Assembly (NCBI GenBank): GCA_008973525.1
Contig: WACJ01000443.1
Location: forward strand, 62,001 to 126,000
Direction: 5' to 3'
Length of the DNA stretch: 64,000 bases
From: Stenopsyche tienmushanensis
Lineage: Eukaryota; Arthropoda; Insecta; Trichoptera; Stenopsychidae
The position numbers were made by a program, and so were the translations under genes. Under the pieces are notes generated by a model that saw nothing but the letters and a program-made list of their open reading frames with translations, had not been told where the DNA came from and did no database searches. Positions 12,448 through 26,000 of this stretch are shown here, one piece after another. Each line of letters opens with the position of its first letter. The first letter of the stretch is position 1.

Positions 12448-13597
12448 CGTCACCGGCTGGAGCGCGCCATCCGCAACTCCGCCTCCTAGACTGCAATCAT
12501 GCCCGCCAACACGCGTCTTTGAACCATCACCATCGCTCCCTCTATTAAGGACCATGTGACATTTCTCAAAATATTTAAATTAATATTATTTTTTTTTTAA
12601 TGAAACATGCCCGAAAATATTTAAGGATATTAAAAATTAAAAATCGTAATATTAATATTACATTGCTTCTACTCTTATCTTTTTTTATTTGATGAAATTT
12701 CAAGGTCGCCGTAAGAACAAAAATATCGAGCATAATAAACTTCGTAAAAATAAAATATTTTTTAAGAAGCATATCAACTTATGAAAAATATGAAAGCTTA
12801 AAATAGAAACGTAGGCAACGAAATTAAATATATATATATTTAATTTTATTATAAATATTAAAGCAAAATAAATAAAATATCCATTCTATCATCTTTTTGT
12901 CATCCATTACCATCATCATCAATTTTACGATCCAAAAACTTAAAATAGAAATGAATCATGTTTACTTAAGAGCCAACATATTTACATAGAAAACTTTTAT
13001 CTTTATTTTTCATTAAGCATCAGTTTAACAAAAGAACACTTATAACTAAAATTAATCAGCTTGAAATTCAATTACTTAAGAGTATAGCAGGTTTAAAACA
13101 ATGTTTTTTCTCACAACTTTGTAATTCCTTTTTGCTTCCGCATTTGCAGTATTTTTTATACTCTCCGAAGTTCAATATTTCGTCTTGACATACATGTGGA
13201 CATACATACTTAACATAAAGAGTATTTGAATACTTTTCCGGAAGTATCGAAGCTTGTCTGTTAATTCTCGTATAGTCTATGTTGGATTTGATTCAATTTC
13301 AGTACGCAGGATATCGTCATCCACTTTAACCTTTCTTTCTCTTTGGACCTTATTTTCTAAGCTAAAATTTTCACTTTTAAAATATTTAAACCATCTCTAG
13401 CATTGATAAACAGAATATACAATACGTGTTATTATCAAAGGGATGGCTGAGACACAACTGATGATCAAAAAGTACGAAAAAAACGACATTCATAACGGGA
13501 CAATCTATTATATCATGCAGAATAAAACAAAGTATTTAAATTGTAAATAATTTAATGTACAAAAAATAACAGCCATAAATATGAAGATCTTGAACAC
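12448..13597. other. Intergenic DNA between CCDC43 and CDC23
   Basis: About 100 bp next to CCDC43 is GC-rich and probably holds its promoter and 5' UTR. The rest is AT-rich, with no coding exon seen, and should include the 3' UTR of CDC23. A minus-strand poly(A) signal candidate (TTTATT on plus) lies at 13002-13007. Confidence 0.4.
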
Positions 13598-16130
13598 TTA
13601 CAATTTGTATTTGGAAGAAATACCAGTTTGCGGGGGACTATTGTAAGGCGTATAGTTTAATCCTGTTGTAGATGTGGATTTCATAGATGTTGATAAATCT
13701 GACGTTTCTGCCATTTTTTCAACTCCTTCTTCAGCAGTCCCGGGATTGTTTGTATCGCGCATAGAAGCCTTCTTTTGAGCTATATTTTTTAAGAGCGTTT
13801 TACCTTCCTCTTTTGTCTACAATCATACAGAAACAAAAATACAATGGTCATGCTTATATACTTAATTTTATGTCACCCACATTCTCAATTTACATTAATT
13901 AAAAACCATTTAATTCCAATGTTAATGCGTATCACCCAAAATGTCTGGGAGTGTCATTGGACTTTTTTTTTAACATGAAATAGTAGCAACAAGGACTGAT
14001 AGGTGCTAGTGTGATGAAAAAGTTTGGGCGTGAAAGTCCCGTTGTCAATGAACTATGCATAAATCATGCTATACATCTAGTTGTAATTGAAAAAGTGAAA
14101 AAGCCGAGACTTCAGAATCCCTATGTTAATACATTCTACAACATAGTTATTTCAACTCTATTTTCATTTCCATAAATAAATAAAACAGGATGTTTTTCCA
14201 GGTCGTATTAAAAATGCTAATACATTAAAATAAAATCATAATTATAAATACCTCCTCGTAATCTAGACATTTGAATGCAAAATTGTGAGCATCGTCGAGG
14301 TGGTTTTTCTTCAAATGATAATATGCCAAATATTTATATGCTTCTTGTAATCCTTTGTCAGCATCGGTGTTACTGTCCAGACAGGCCGAAGTATAAGCAG
14401 CAGCAGCGCTATCACACATCCCCACTTTATCATATAAACTAAAAATATAGAGGAAAAAAATGTCAGTTTTGCCCAATTGTGTTGATTTTAAAATAAATCA
14501 CAAGTCTTACGTGGCGAGTTTCAATATTGCCATTCCTTCAATGTCACCAACACTATGAGCTCTGTGGTAACATTTAAGAGCATTAGGTATCTTGTTAAGT
14601 TCTTCATAAGCCTGACCGAGTGCGACCAGCATACGAGAGTCATTCGGTCGTTGTTGTGCAGCTCTGGCGTAATAATATAAACAGTAACCATGTAAGCCCA
14701 ATATTTCATATGCCTGTCCGAGACCGTTCCAAGCACGATAATCATTTCTGTTGACTTCTATTAAATCAAAATAAAAATTATTAGCACTTTATTGGACGAT
14801 GGCTAAAGATAAATTCAAATATTACAGGAAAAGGACCTATCGCTTGACGATATGATTGTATGGCGGCATTTGTATTCTGCAATTCAATAAATTCGTGACC
14901 CATGAGTATCCAAGCTGACAAGTAGTTTGGATTCAGTCTTAATGCCCTTTGAAAATATACGACAGCCTTTTGATGCTCGCTTCTCAAACTGTAATAGTTG
15001 CCTTAAATGTAAAATTTCAAATTATTTATATTGTTTTTTAATATTTATCAATTGAGAAAATGAAATTATAAACACCTATTATGCAACATGTTTCCACTTT
15101 ATATTTGTCAATTTCAACGACTTTGTGAGCTAGATTAGCCAATTCAGTCCTCATTTCTTTGACGTATAACAAGTGAGAGTATATATCCAAGTTATCCAAG
15201 CGGAAAGGATCATTCTGTTGTACTGTTCTGAAAGTTGCTATGGCACTGTCGACTTCTGCAAAAATATAATAAATTTATAACATTTAATACAATCAAAAAG
15301 CAAATAATGAATCAAAATAAACGTTATTAAATTCATACGCATTTTAACAGGATCATTTTCATAAAAATAATAAAAAAATGTTATATTTACCTCGCAAGTC
15401 ATGGTAAGCTACTGCCATTTGAGCATTCAAATAAGTGAATTTATCAAATCCAGCAGCCTTGAGATTCTCATAGGCGTCAAGCGCTTCATCTGCCAGTTTT
15501 TGTTCGAGATATGCGTGTGCATAAAAAAAGTGCGTCATACAGTGACGAGGCAGATCTAATGAATCTAGTGTTTCTCGGTCCCTTGGCAGTGAAGCAAGTT
15601 CAAGCCATGCACCCCAAAGCCAGGGGGTGAGGCGAACAGATTCACACAGGACCCTCAATGCGAGCCGGTCAAGGTTTAGCTTCTTGGACACAACCCCATA
15701 TAAATAGAGTAAGTATCCGTCGGCCCTCTCCGACGCGCATTCGTCCCTGAGTGCATCATAGAGTTCACGCAATGCCGCACTCTTTGTCGAGTCTGGCGAA
15801 CAGCCAGCTTCGGTCATACTATCAAGGCGCTTGTTCTCATCCGACAGGTAGCGCGAATAAAAATGCAGGAAGCGCACTCGCGGCGTAATTGCGTCGGTGG
15901 AAAAATGTGCTGCTCTATCATACTCTCGACAGTCAAACAGACTCTTACAAACGAGATAGGTGCCGGTTTCGCGGTCGTCGACGGGAGCCGCGTAAGTTTT
16001 CGAGCCGATGGCGGCTGCCAATTGAGCCAGCCACGCCGCAGAACGCTGCGAGCCCCCGTTCCAAGCAGGCGGCCGCCGCTCCTGCCGCCTCTTGTCGCGC
16101 AACTCCGACGTCCGGAACTCCTTCTAACAT
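13598..16130 (-). CDS. CDC23: CDC23/APC8, TPR subunit of the anaphase-promoting complex
   Basis: Six minus-strand exons: 15391-16130, 15076-15255, 14837-15001, 14511-14757, 14252-14438 and 13598-13816. The protein (about 578 aa) carries tandem TPRs: [64 protein letters not shown] and more, in CDC23/APC8 order. APC8 is a scaffold subunit of the APC/C ubiquitin ligase, which marks securin and cyclin B for destruction. The Ser/Thr-rich C-terminal tail is typical. The start is chosen as ATG 16130 (MLEGVPDVG...), but reaching the main frame needs removal of one base in a G5 run (plus-strand C5 at 16053-16057). With that change the N-terminus reads [16 protein letters not shown], which fits the family pattern ERGxxxSAxWLAEL. 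As given, the gene is frameshifted in exon 1. It is divergent from DHDDS. Confidence 0.92.
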
Positions 16131-16651
16131 TTTCAAATGAATAAAGACCGTTACACGACCATCATCCCTACTTCACTTTGACAAGTGACGTTTCGATCTC
16201 AAGCTAAAATAATCGACCATCACCTTCCAAAAAAATAATTTTGTGTCAGTATACTTTGCTCCAAAACTAACCAATTTTAATCATTCAAAAATCAATCACA
16301 TTAGCCATTTTTTATTTGTAAATGATTTTGTAAATTTGTATGCCAGTATTTTTTTTTTAAATGCCTAAAAATTAATAAAATTACATATTGTATTTAAATC
16401 ATGCAAAATATTGTAAAATTATCAAGAGCCATAACCATAATGGTTTTTTTCAATCTAAAAATGAATATTTAGAGGCTATTATTTTCATTCGTCATGTGGC
16501 ACAAAGTACAAGGTGTCTGACAGCCTCTGTAGTGTCAAGTGACGTTTGAGGATCATCACTCTCGGGATGATGCCTTGGTTGCTGCTTATTACTCGATTAT
16601 AGCGCTTTTGAAATTAACAAAACCTTCGACGAACGCTTCATCGAACAAACG
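16131..16651. promoter_or_regulatory. Likely bidirectional promoter of CDC23 and DHDDS
   Basis: Only 521 bp separate the two divergent start codons. The 12-base string CAAGTGACGTTT occurs twice in the same orientation, at 16182-16193 (52 bp from the CDC23 start) and 16536-16547 (105 bp from the DHDDS start). It includes TGACGT, the core of CRE/ATF-type sites. No TATA box stands out at a usual distance. The regulatory role is inferred. Confidence 0.45.
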
Positions 16652-18483
16652 ATGTCGTGGGTGAAAGAAAACGCATTAACATGGGTTCAATCTTTTTGTG
16701 TGAAGGTCGTCAAAACTGGAGCTGTCCCTAAACATGTAGCGTTCATAATGGACGGTAACAGACGATATGCGAAAAAAAATAATATTGCAAAAGGCGAAGG
16801 ACATTCCAGAGGTTTCGATAAGTTAGCTGAGACTCTACAGGTACATAGATTTTTGTAAAATTTAAAATACTTTTTCATATACAACTATATCATCAATGCG
16901 AAATTGTTAAATCGTATCTAACTAATCTCCCAGTATTTTGCTTTTAAATATTCAGTGGTGCCTTGACCTAGGCATTCCAGAAGTCACGGTTTATGCATTC
17001 AGCATAGAAAATTTTAAACGGAATCAAGAAGAATTAGATACATTGATGTCAATGGCAGAAGAAAAGTTTCAAAGACTGCTAGATGAGAGGTGCGTTCATT
17101 ATCAATCAATTAAATTGTATTTGTACATTTTGAAATTCAATATAAATTAAACGTTTCAGTGAACTTTTAATGGAAAGAGAGATATGTGTACGAGTAGTGG
17201 GAAAATTGTCTCTTCTGTCACCTAAACTTCGGGGCTTGATTGCAAAAGCAATGCTACTTACAAAAAATAACAATAAAGCTATCTTAAATGTTGCATATGC
17301 ATATACAGGTATGTCATATATTAATCCAATATCTATGCAGTGATTTAAATTCTTTAAATTGCCCAAATAATCATATTTTAGGTAAAAATTGGAATATTCT
17401 TTAATGTGATGTAAATTCATAGGTCGCGATGAAATAGCCAACGCTGTCGGCAATATTGTGGACGGTGTCAAGAATGGGCTCATAACGCCAAATGATATTA
17501 CAGAAGAACTAATGAATAATACTATGCAACTTTCCACTCCTGATTTATTAGTAAGAACATCAGGGGAAGTCAGACTATCTGATTTTATGATCTGGCAGGT
17601 AATTATTTTGAATCATATATATATCCTGATAAAATAAGATATTCTGATAACACAAGACAAGGCTATTAAATAAATTATTCATATTTTAGTTAAATATCGT
17701 TTAAAATGTATGATATATATTAATTAATACGAGGGTAGTCCTATAAGTACTCAACATGGCGTATAAATGGTGGTTTTATTGTTTTCTTTGTTAGGTCAGA
17801 TACTTTTGGGAATACTCTCGTATGTCAAGTAAATGATCACCAAAGTATCAAAATAATGATATAAACCAGAAGTCAATAAAACTACTGCCCGCGGGTTAAT
17901 ATCCAAAAATTGTTAAACCTTTTAATGTTTTATCAGTAGAGTTACCCATGTATATATCTTTAAGTTTACTATCTGGCCCGCTGAGCATAATTTTTTTATG
18001 ATTTGGCCCTTTCCAAGATGTTTACCAAATTCTGATATAAACTATCATCACCAGTAGCATCCTTATTGTCAAAGTGCCACTCTTAAACAAAATTGTATTT
18101 TTTATAATATAAATTTCTTACAGTTGGCTAAATTATTTTTCAAGACAGTATTAATCTATCTACCCCACATGATAACACTGAATAACCTTTACAGTTGAGC
18201 TCAATAAAATTTATAATAAAACATAAAAGTTTGTACCTTATTCGTAAGTAATTTTCGATGTTCAAATTTATTTCAGGTTTCTAATACATGTTTATATTTC
18301 ACCAACGTATTGTGGCCAGAATTCAAAATATGGCACTTTTTAGCTGCCATTCTTCACTTCCAAAGGGTCTATGAAGACAAATCTATTACAGATGAAAATG
18401 TAAAAGTGCAACATTCTGAATTCTTCAGTCATCTAGATAATATTAAATGGCAAAAATTAGAAAAATATGCTCAAGCATGTTAA
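16652..18483 (+). CDS. DHDDS: Dehydrodolichyl diphosphate synthase catalytic subunit
   Basis: Five exons: 16652-16840, 16956-17089, 17160-17308, 17423-17598 and 18277-18483, all in phase; 284 residues. This cis-prenyltransferase adds isopentenyl units to farnesyl diphosphate to make dehydrodolichyl diphosphate at the ER, together with the NUS1/NgBR subunit. The N-terminus [16 protein letters not shown] matches the family. The catalytic block [15 protein letters not shown] carries the essential Asp and the DGNRR motif; [23 protein letters not shown] and [18 protein letters not shown] follow in the expected order. The protein is about 50 residues shorter than the human one at its C-terminus. 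NgBR, not this subunit, supplies the RxG motif, so its absence is expected. Intron 4 holds a mariner MITE. Confidence 0.95.
17730..17820. mobile_element. Short mariner MITE in DHDDS intron 4
   Basis: The 91-bp unit begins CGAGGGTAGTCCTATAAGTA and ends with the imperfect reverse, CGAGAGTATTCCCAAAAGTA when reversed. TA flanks both sides (17728-17729 and 17821-17822). The same terminal sequence is present on the 1.5-kb mariner at 46410-47953, so this is probably a deleted copy of that family. Confidence 0.65.
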
Positions 18484-18556
18484 TTTTCTGTTATGTTTTT
18501 ATTGATTAAATATATAAATATATTTTTAATTATAATCTGTTTCATTTTTATTGTTG

Positions 18557-18841
18557 ACTAGTGATTAACCAGCATGTGTTGCAATGCCAATGCAAATGGG
18601 GTATACAATCGATGGTTGTAGTGCTTTATTTACCTTAGCAACCGTCAGACCAATATGCGCCAACATTATGCATACGCTAAACGTCTCGCATAACAAACTG
18701 CACACACAAATGATATTTTTACTATACCTATGTTATTCCTGCAAGTGTAAACAATAAGTTGACAAAGTTTTATCACAATTGGATGAACGGTATGGCAGCA
18801 CATTAAATATAGACAACAAACATTGATTTATATATATTAGA
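18557..18841 (+). repeat. SINE/RTE-like repeat, copy 2
   Basis: The head GACTAGTGATTAACCAGCAT then GTGTTGCAATGCCA is shared with 53206-53240, and the tail with TATGTTATTCCTGCAAGTG, GTAAACAATAAG and GGTATGGCAGCACATTAAAT is shared with 6640-6780 and 54690-54822. The end TTATATATATTAG is typical of this repeat class in insects. A second, shorter piece of the tail (18842-18935) follows directly. Confidence 0.6.
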
Positions 18842-18935
18842 CTATGTCTATGTTACTCACACAATCCTTAGCAATAAGTGGACGAAATTTTATTGCAATC
18901 TGATGCCACACCATACCGTTCATCAGAACATACCA

Positions 18936-20064
18936 CTAATTATTAATTCATGTTTGACTTCATCACATATTTGTGGATGCAAATTGTGGAAGTTTTCAAA
19001 ACAAAGTTTCAGTCTTGATTTGTAACATTTTAAACATACTTTATATGTTATATACGTAGTCCTTGACGTACGGCCTTGTTTGTCTCTTTCATAAATGTAT
19101 TTGTGTTCCTATTCTTATTTTGTATGAAGATTGAACTATTAATTTGAATTTTCTACTAATTGTATTGTTATTCTTTTTCACAGTATAATTTTATCCATTA
19201 GTTCTTCTCATATATTTTCTAGGTAAAATAAAATACAAAATTAAAAATACCAAATTTGTTTGAGACGTTACAAATGATTTTGTTTTTATTTGCTTTAAAA
19301 GGGCAATAGCGATAAAAAAAAAAAACAAAAGCGGGAGAGCCAGAGGAAGTTCAATTAAATTATTATATCGTTCATGTGAGCAATTGTATCATTCAGGAAG
19401 GCAAAACCTCAGGAACTGTTTTTCAAATTTTCAATACAATGCCGCAACAAGCGTTTCTGACGTTTATCTCTAGACATCGTTTTTGGCCTAAAGACTTTCA
19501 ACATCGACCCCACCATCCAAATCGTTAATCGTGTTGCCATAAACGGAATATTTCCAACTAGACCACAATTTTCATGCTAATAATTGTAAATAGAAATGAT
19601 AGGCTATTGAGAAAGCTAGGCAAATTCTAAACACTCAATATATTTATGTAAAATAATATTATTTGAATTTTTAAATTTTATTAGAGATTTGATGTCGTTA
19701 ATTTTTTTAATTATATAATAAAACAATTTTAATTATTATGTTATAGTAAGCGCGAAAAATATGCTTATTTAGTGTATAATTATATAAATGCATGATTTAT
19801 ATTAGCATTTTATAAAAATAAAATATTTACATTTTAAGCAAGCGAAGATTTTGTAATAAATAATATAAATGTTAAAAAAATGACTTTTTTTAAATTCAGG
19901 ATGTAGTTTCTTTTGTCCGTATAACCTCGACGATTTTTAGCATACGTTATTTTTATATATGTCAACACAGACGACCAGAAATGCTGGGTATGTGCTCTAG
20001 AGTCGGTGACATCGGCGGGGTATTAGGCGTTCACTAAATTTAGGGATCTTAGGGCAGAGTAAAT
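18936..20064. other. Intergenic DNA before the Rap1-Myb gene
   Basis: No coding exon seen. The DNA is AT-rich until about 19970, where GC rises towards the start codon at 20065, suggesting a promoter and 5' UTR there. Confidence 0.4.
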
Positions 20065-23000
20065 ATGGCTGGGTAAGTCGTATTCTTCCGCTATTATTAC
20101 ATATTTCGAATGTTGAACTATTTTTGTGATAATATTGCGTCTTAAGTATTCGGCGGGAAAAGATGTAGCGTCGAAAACAGCCAAAACTTTCCGTTCTCAG
20201 CCATTGAAAATTATTTTTGATTGTTGCTTAGGTTGAGAACATGGTTACCTTCTGAATTTAAATGCTATTTCATTTTTATTTTCATTGTGGCTAGTGTTTG
20301 TATACAATGCACACCATATATCATATAAGGTGTGCGTCTAATTGACCTAGATTCTAATAATAAACAGTATAGCGATATTAACAAAGTAACATCAATCTTG
20401 TAATTGACTATGTTTTTTGACATTTTGAACTAAATCGAGTTTTTTTTTAAAATATGCACCATTTTTACTTCGTTGTTTATTATTATAACATTTTGATATG
20501 ACACAAGTATAAACAGGGCACATTTCTAAAATAACATTTTAAAAAGTCAGTTTGTTTGAAACTTACACTTGTAGAGTCTTTCTCACACAATACAGCAATT
20601 TTAAATAGGATATTTTACATGAAACCTTGTCACATTTTTTTCTAATAAATGTTTGTGGAAGCATTTTCATAGTCGAGAGGGACATTTGTTTGCGTTGATG
20701 TTGATGGCTGGAATTTAAACCGCAACCGATTGTGTTGTTCCAGATGTGTCTTAATGCCCAATATCTGCCAACTAGATAAATATAGTATCCATTTTAGAAA
20801 TGTTATATGTATGTTCATAGATGTCGCCCAAATATACTAATTTATTGAAATAAAGAGTTTCCCACAAAGATGTGTTAAACAATGAATATGATTTTATATA
20901 TGTATCGAACAATTTTTACATCATTTGTAGTAAACTTATTTTTTTTAAAGCGAGATATGATATTTATTCAATATAATTAATACTATTATTTCATCGTTTT
21001 AGGAAAGGCTATTTGATGAACGAAAAGAAGGCTATTATACGTTATCTTCTAAAACGAAATGGATTTAATGAAGTAAAAGGGCGTAAAATTTGGGTAGAAT
21101 TAGAAGAAAGCAGGGTTGGTATTTTTTTTAGTATTAAATACTATTTACATTAAGTTTTATTTATCATTACACATTGAATCTCTTTAATAATTTGACATTC
21201 ATATAAACTCTTATGTGATCCCTAAAAAATTATATATTCTGTGCGCTTAGGGCTCAGAATTTAAATTTTAAACAATGAGTAATATTCAATGTTAGTTAAA
21301 AAAAAATTACTAATGATAATATTCAAAAAATTATAAATATATTAATTCTTCTTCTAAAATAATAAAAAAAGAATTTTGAATTTAAATTTTTTCAAATATG
21401 TAGCCTTAATTTCATATTTAAAAGAAATAATCCCTAAGACGAATTTTAAAACCCCTAAAATTATCTCATAAAGAATATAAGAAATCTGCTAGTTATGAAA
21501 TATCCCCTGACGTTACATACTATTTCACATATTGAGATTTGACATGTACCACCAGGCTTATTTCAGTGAAAGCAGAACTTGAAAGCACTCTTTAACCCTT
21601 TCAGAACAACATGGAGCTTTCCATTTACCCTGATAATTTCAAAATAAACTTTTGTCAAATATAGTTAGTTATATTTCATCCATATATCTATAGATACATT
21701 TTCAAAGCATGATATAACATAGTATTTTTATTGATATTGATAATTGATTCAATTTTATTTTATTTATTTCAGATTCTAAAGAGATCTTGGCAAAGCTTAA
21801 AAGAAGTATATATTAAAAGAATTCTACCAGACATACATAATCCATATTATGGTTTATCTAAAGAGGATATCATTCGTTTTAAAAAGGGGTAATTTTTTTA
21901 GAATCCGCTTAATGGAACGTATTCAATTATTATTACTCAATAATTTTAATATTGTTTGTATAGCTTTGGAAGTTCTCACGAACGAAATGAATGGATGAAA
22001 AAAAAATCATGTCCCACAGATGATGATAAAGGTACAATTACTTTTTATTTTAAAATGTTGAATTATCTTGAAACATTGATATTTCTATCAATCTTTTGTT
22101 GCAGATGATAGTGACGATTTATCGTTAATTATATCAGAGTCACCCTATTTTAAAAATGGCAATGAAGATGTGAACGATAAAAAAGAAAAAGAGAATGATC
22201 AAAGCAGCACTCCAAAAAAACTTAAGCTTTCATTTCCTCATCCCGACATCAGTTCCATTAACAACACACAAACAGATAAAAGTGATGAAACAATATTGGA
22301 TTCTCCAGAAATAATGGGCAAAAGAAATACTGTAAAAGAAAAACAATCAGTATTCTTATCTTCTGATGATTCACCATCTCTGGAATCAAATTATAACAAT
22401 AGTAATAATAAAAAAAATATAAACGGTACGCATAATAATCACAATGGATCGAGTAATAAGGACCACAAAAAACATGCTACTTCAGTACCGAAACGACCTT
22501 ATGAAGATCGAATGTTCGGTTTTTCTTCAGGTAAAATGTAGTTTCTGCTATTCTTAACCTTTTCGTTAGTGAGCAAATTTAAAATCGAAGAAGTCGTTGA
22601 TGTCATAATCGCTTTACACCGATTATTTTCTGTCAGCTCCTATCAGCGTAAGACAATCTTCAATTCGAGGCAGTCAATTGTAAATGAACACTACATACAT
22701 ACAAGAGCACTTCTTTTCTTTACATAAACAATGCACAAAAAATCGATTCATTTGCTCCTCCTTTAGAAGGAAATGATAATTGGACAAAGACTCATTCAAC
22801 ACGCAGCGAAGAACGGCAGGCAGTTAAAAAAAAAACATCGTCGATATCCGGTCATTTTTTTGCGTAAACAAATAACACACTTGAAATCGAAATCATTATA
22901 AGTCGATAAATTTGGACTTAACGATCTATACAATCATGCGAGAAAGCTCTCCGTCTCAGTCTCCTGAACTGCGCTAAGTTCTCTCTGTCTCTGTCCGCCT

Positions 23001-26000
23001 CGGAGCTTCAGTGCACAAGAGTGCTCTTTCTGAATAGTGAAGGTCATATCGAAGACCCTTCGATAATACTCCTTAAAAGGTTAATTTAGGATCTGAATCT
23101 AATAGCGATTTCAGTATCGAATTCAGTGGTCATCAACTAGACTTAAATTGCCACTTGAGAATCTTCGAAATCATCGTTAAAACTTGTTCACCGTAAACAT
23201 CGCAAATCTTCTTAATTGTCTTTGTTGCGTTGCAATTCATTTTCAAATGAAAGAACATAAGATGGCGAATATGTTCTTTTGACGGCTGTGTCTCTGTCAT
23301 GATGTAGATAATGAGTTTATTTTTATCTGTTGATGAATAAAAGAAGTTTAGAATCTACTTAATAAGATACAACCCCAATACACAGCCTCTCCATTTGATG
23401 GGTCAGCAATGACTGATATGTAACAACATGCTGTACTTTTTTTCCTAGTCTAATAATTTGTTTAACATTATTTTTCCAGGCAAAACATATGTACATTCTT
23501 CAAAAGGAAATTATTCTAAAGAAAATAAAGACAATAATTCAAAATGTCCACCTTATAAATATAGCTCATCTGATAATACTGAAAGGTGACTTTTATTACT
23601 TTTTATTACACTATAGAAATGCCTTTATCATAAGTAATATTCATTACATGCAATAATAACATTCATACAGTATTCCTTAATTAAAATTACCAGTATTATC
23701 TTTTCATTTAAAATGATACAAATATGAATAAAATACTTTTATTTTTTAGCAAAAAACATCGACAAGCCTTCAAAAGATCTGCATCATCAGATTCCATTTC
23801 CAGTAGTGATTCCGTAAAATTTATTGAAGATAATTTAAGCTCAGATAGTGATCCACATTTGAGAGACAGCAAAATGGATCTAAAGTAAACTCAATTTATT
23901 ATTTTTTCTGTAAATAATTTATAAAACTCATTATTTTGCCAACGATTTGAATTGACTTTTTTAAAATTCTATTCTATTCATTAAATCAATTGTTTCAGAT
24001 TGAATCATTAGAATAAACAACAGAAAATTCGTTAGATGCTTATAAACATTTTTTTATTCATGTAAACCAAGAATTCATCTTTGAAAATGCCATTTAAACC
24101 AAAAACATATCTGATTGTTATAAAAATACTTTAATAACCGTCTTTTTAAATTGTTTTTGTTATTTTTATTATCGATTAAAACATTATGTATGGAAAGCAT
24201 ATTTTTATGAATTGATGCTAGTATTGTTGTATTATTATTGATATTATTAAAGCTTTATTTTCTTTTGCTTTTAGAAGACGACCGATGTTTGCATCATACA
24301 GGGATAAATTATATCGCTTGGAAGTTGGGAATTCTAAAAACTCTTCAGGATGTTATATGACATATCAAAAGCCAAAAATATATACAGCGCGCAATATAAG
24401 TAATGATACATCTATTAACATGTTTTACGCCACCCTCGTCATTGTTTGTCAATAGTGTTTTGCTCAGATTGCCTCTCATTTAAATGTATATAAAAACACA
24501 ATGAGCTTTATATAGAACGCAAAGGTGGCATGAAACATGCTATTATTATATATATATATTTTTTTTTAAATTAATTTCTATTTACTATAAAATTATTCAT
24601 TTAGAAAAATATAAATTAAAAGAGAGGCGACCAGTTGATTTTGAAGAGAACAAACAAGAAAAAGAAGGATTTTGCTGTAATAGCTTAGAGAGACTTTATT
24701 ACAATAATTTTCTACGGTAAGAATATTTTGAAAAATACTAGTTATAATATTGTAACATGGCCATCTGTGGGAATTTTTAATACTAATCTGAGATTCCCAT
24801 TCTATCATTGAAAAAAATCCAAACCAATGGTTACATAATGTAGTTTTCACAAGATCATTTGTGGTATTGAGAAAAGGAAGCTTTAAAAAGGCTATAAAAA
24901 TGCTTTAAATTGGTAACACACGTGAAACACTGCACTTCTGGCTAGCTTAATCCTTTCAAACTGGAGAACATACAAGCTACGCTCTAATGTAAATCCACAT
25001 CCGTGTAAGTCTGTCAGTTTACTTTTGAAAGAGTAGATTTTGCAAAGGAGTGGTGATACTCGGCTAATGACGCCACTCCAGAACCGTCAAAGGGAAATAA
25101 CAAAATTGGTCAACGATGAAAATGATGCAAGTATCTTAATTATCAAAACAAACGCCTGCTCTCAAGACAACACGAATGAAAGTCGTCTTATCTTTGTTGA
25201 AAAAACTTAATAGCTTATCCGACGATAGCGATTTCAGTTAATTATATCTAAATTTTATGACAGTTAAAAGATTCTTTAGAATACTATTTTTTGTTGAATA
25301 GTAAATATGAACATTTATGAGTTTTTTTAAAAAAAATTATATATATATTGAGAATGTTTATACGTGTAGGGGTACCTTTACAGCACAACTTTGCCATGGA
25401 TGCATGAGTGTATGATGAGACGCAAGACACCCGGCTCTGTCTCACGATTGCTGTATTTATAGAAACTAATTTAGTATAATTGTTGATAGTTTATTTTTAT
25501 CCGTCAACATCTGCATTTTTTATAATATATGAAATTTTAATTCCTGTTGTGCTCATTTTTGCATTGTGAGAGCTATTAGAAAGTGTTTAAAAAAATTTGT
25601 TCAGACAAATTCGCACACAATCACACCAACTATGAAAATGGTATTCAAAATATTATCGAAAAGTCTCAGTAATTTCCGAAGCTTTCAAGATATTGATGTA
25701 GATGATGTTCAAACTTTGTTTAAGAATCCTTAACTAATGAAAACCTGCAGAAATACACAAACAACAAATGCTCCCTATTCTTCTATAGTGCATTTCCCTG
25801 ATTATCACTAGGTTGATTTATTTTGTGACCGCCACCTGTGCTAGCAGGTCCTTTGTGGCTTTGCATCTCTTTAGTCTGCAAGAACTGTGACTTGTTGCTT
25901 TTTTGGCCATGAACATTAGGTATTTGGCGCTGCCGGTGAAATGATTGAGAGTCAAGCTTCTGATACTTGCACAGTAAACATTTTAGTTGACTTGTGCAGT

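Noticed and set aside
12448..12555. Upstream in-frame ATG for CCDC43
   Set aside because: It would add 36 residues not seen in the family; the ATG at 12447 starts the conserved block.
24593..24850. 85-codon minus-strand frame
   Set aside because: It overlaps exon 9 of the Rap1-Myb gene on the other strand and has no domain.
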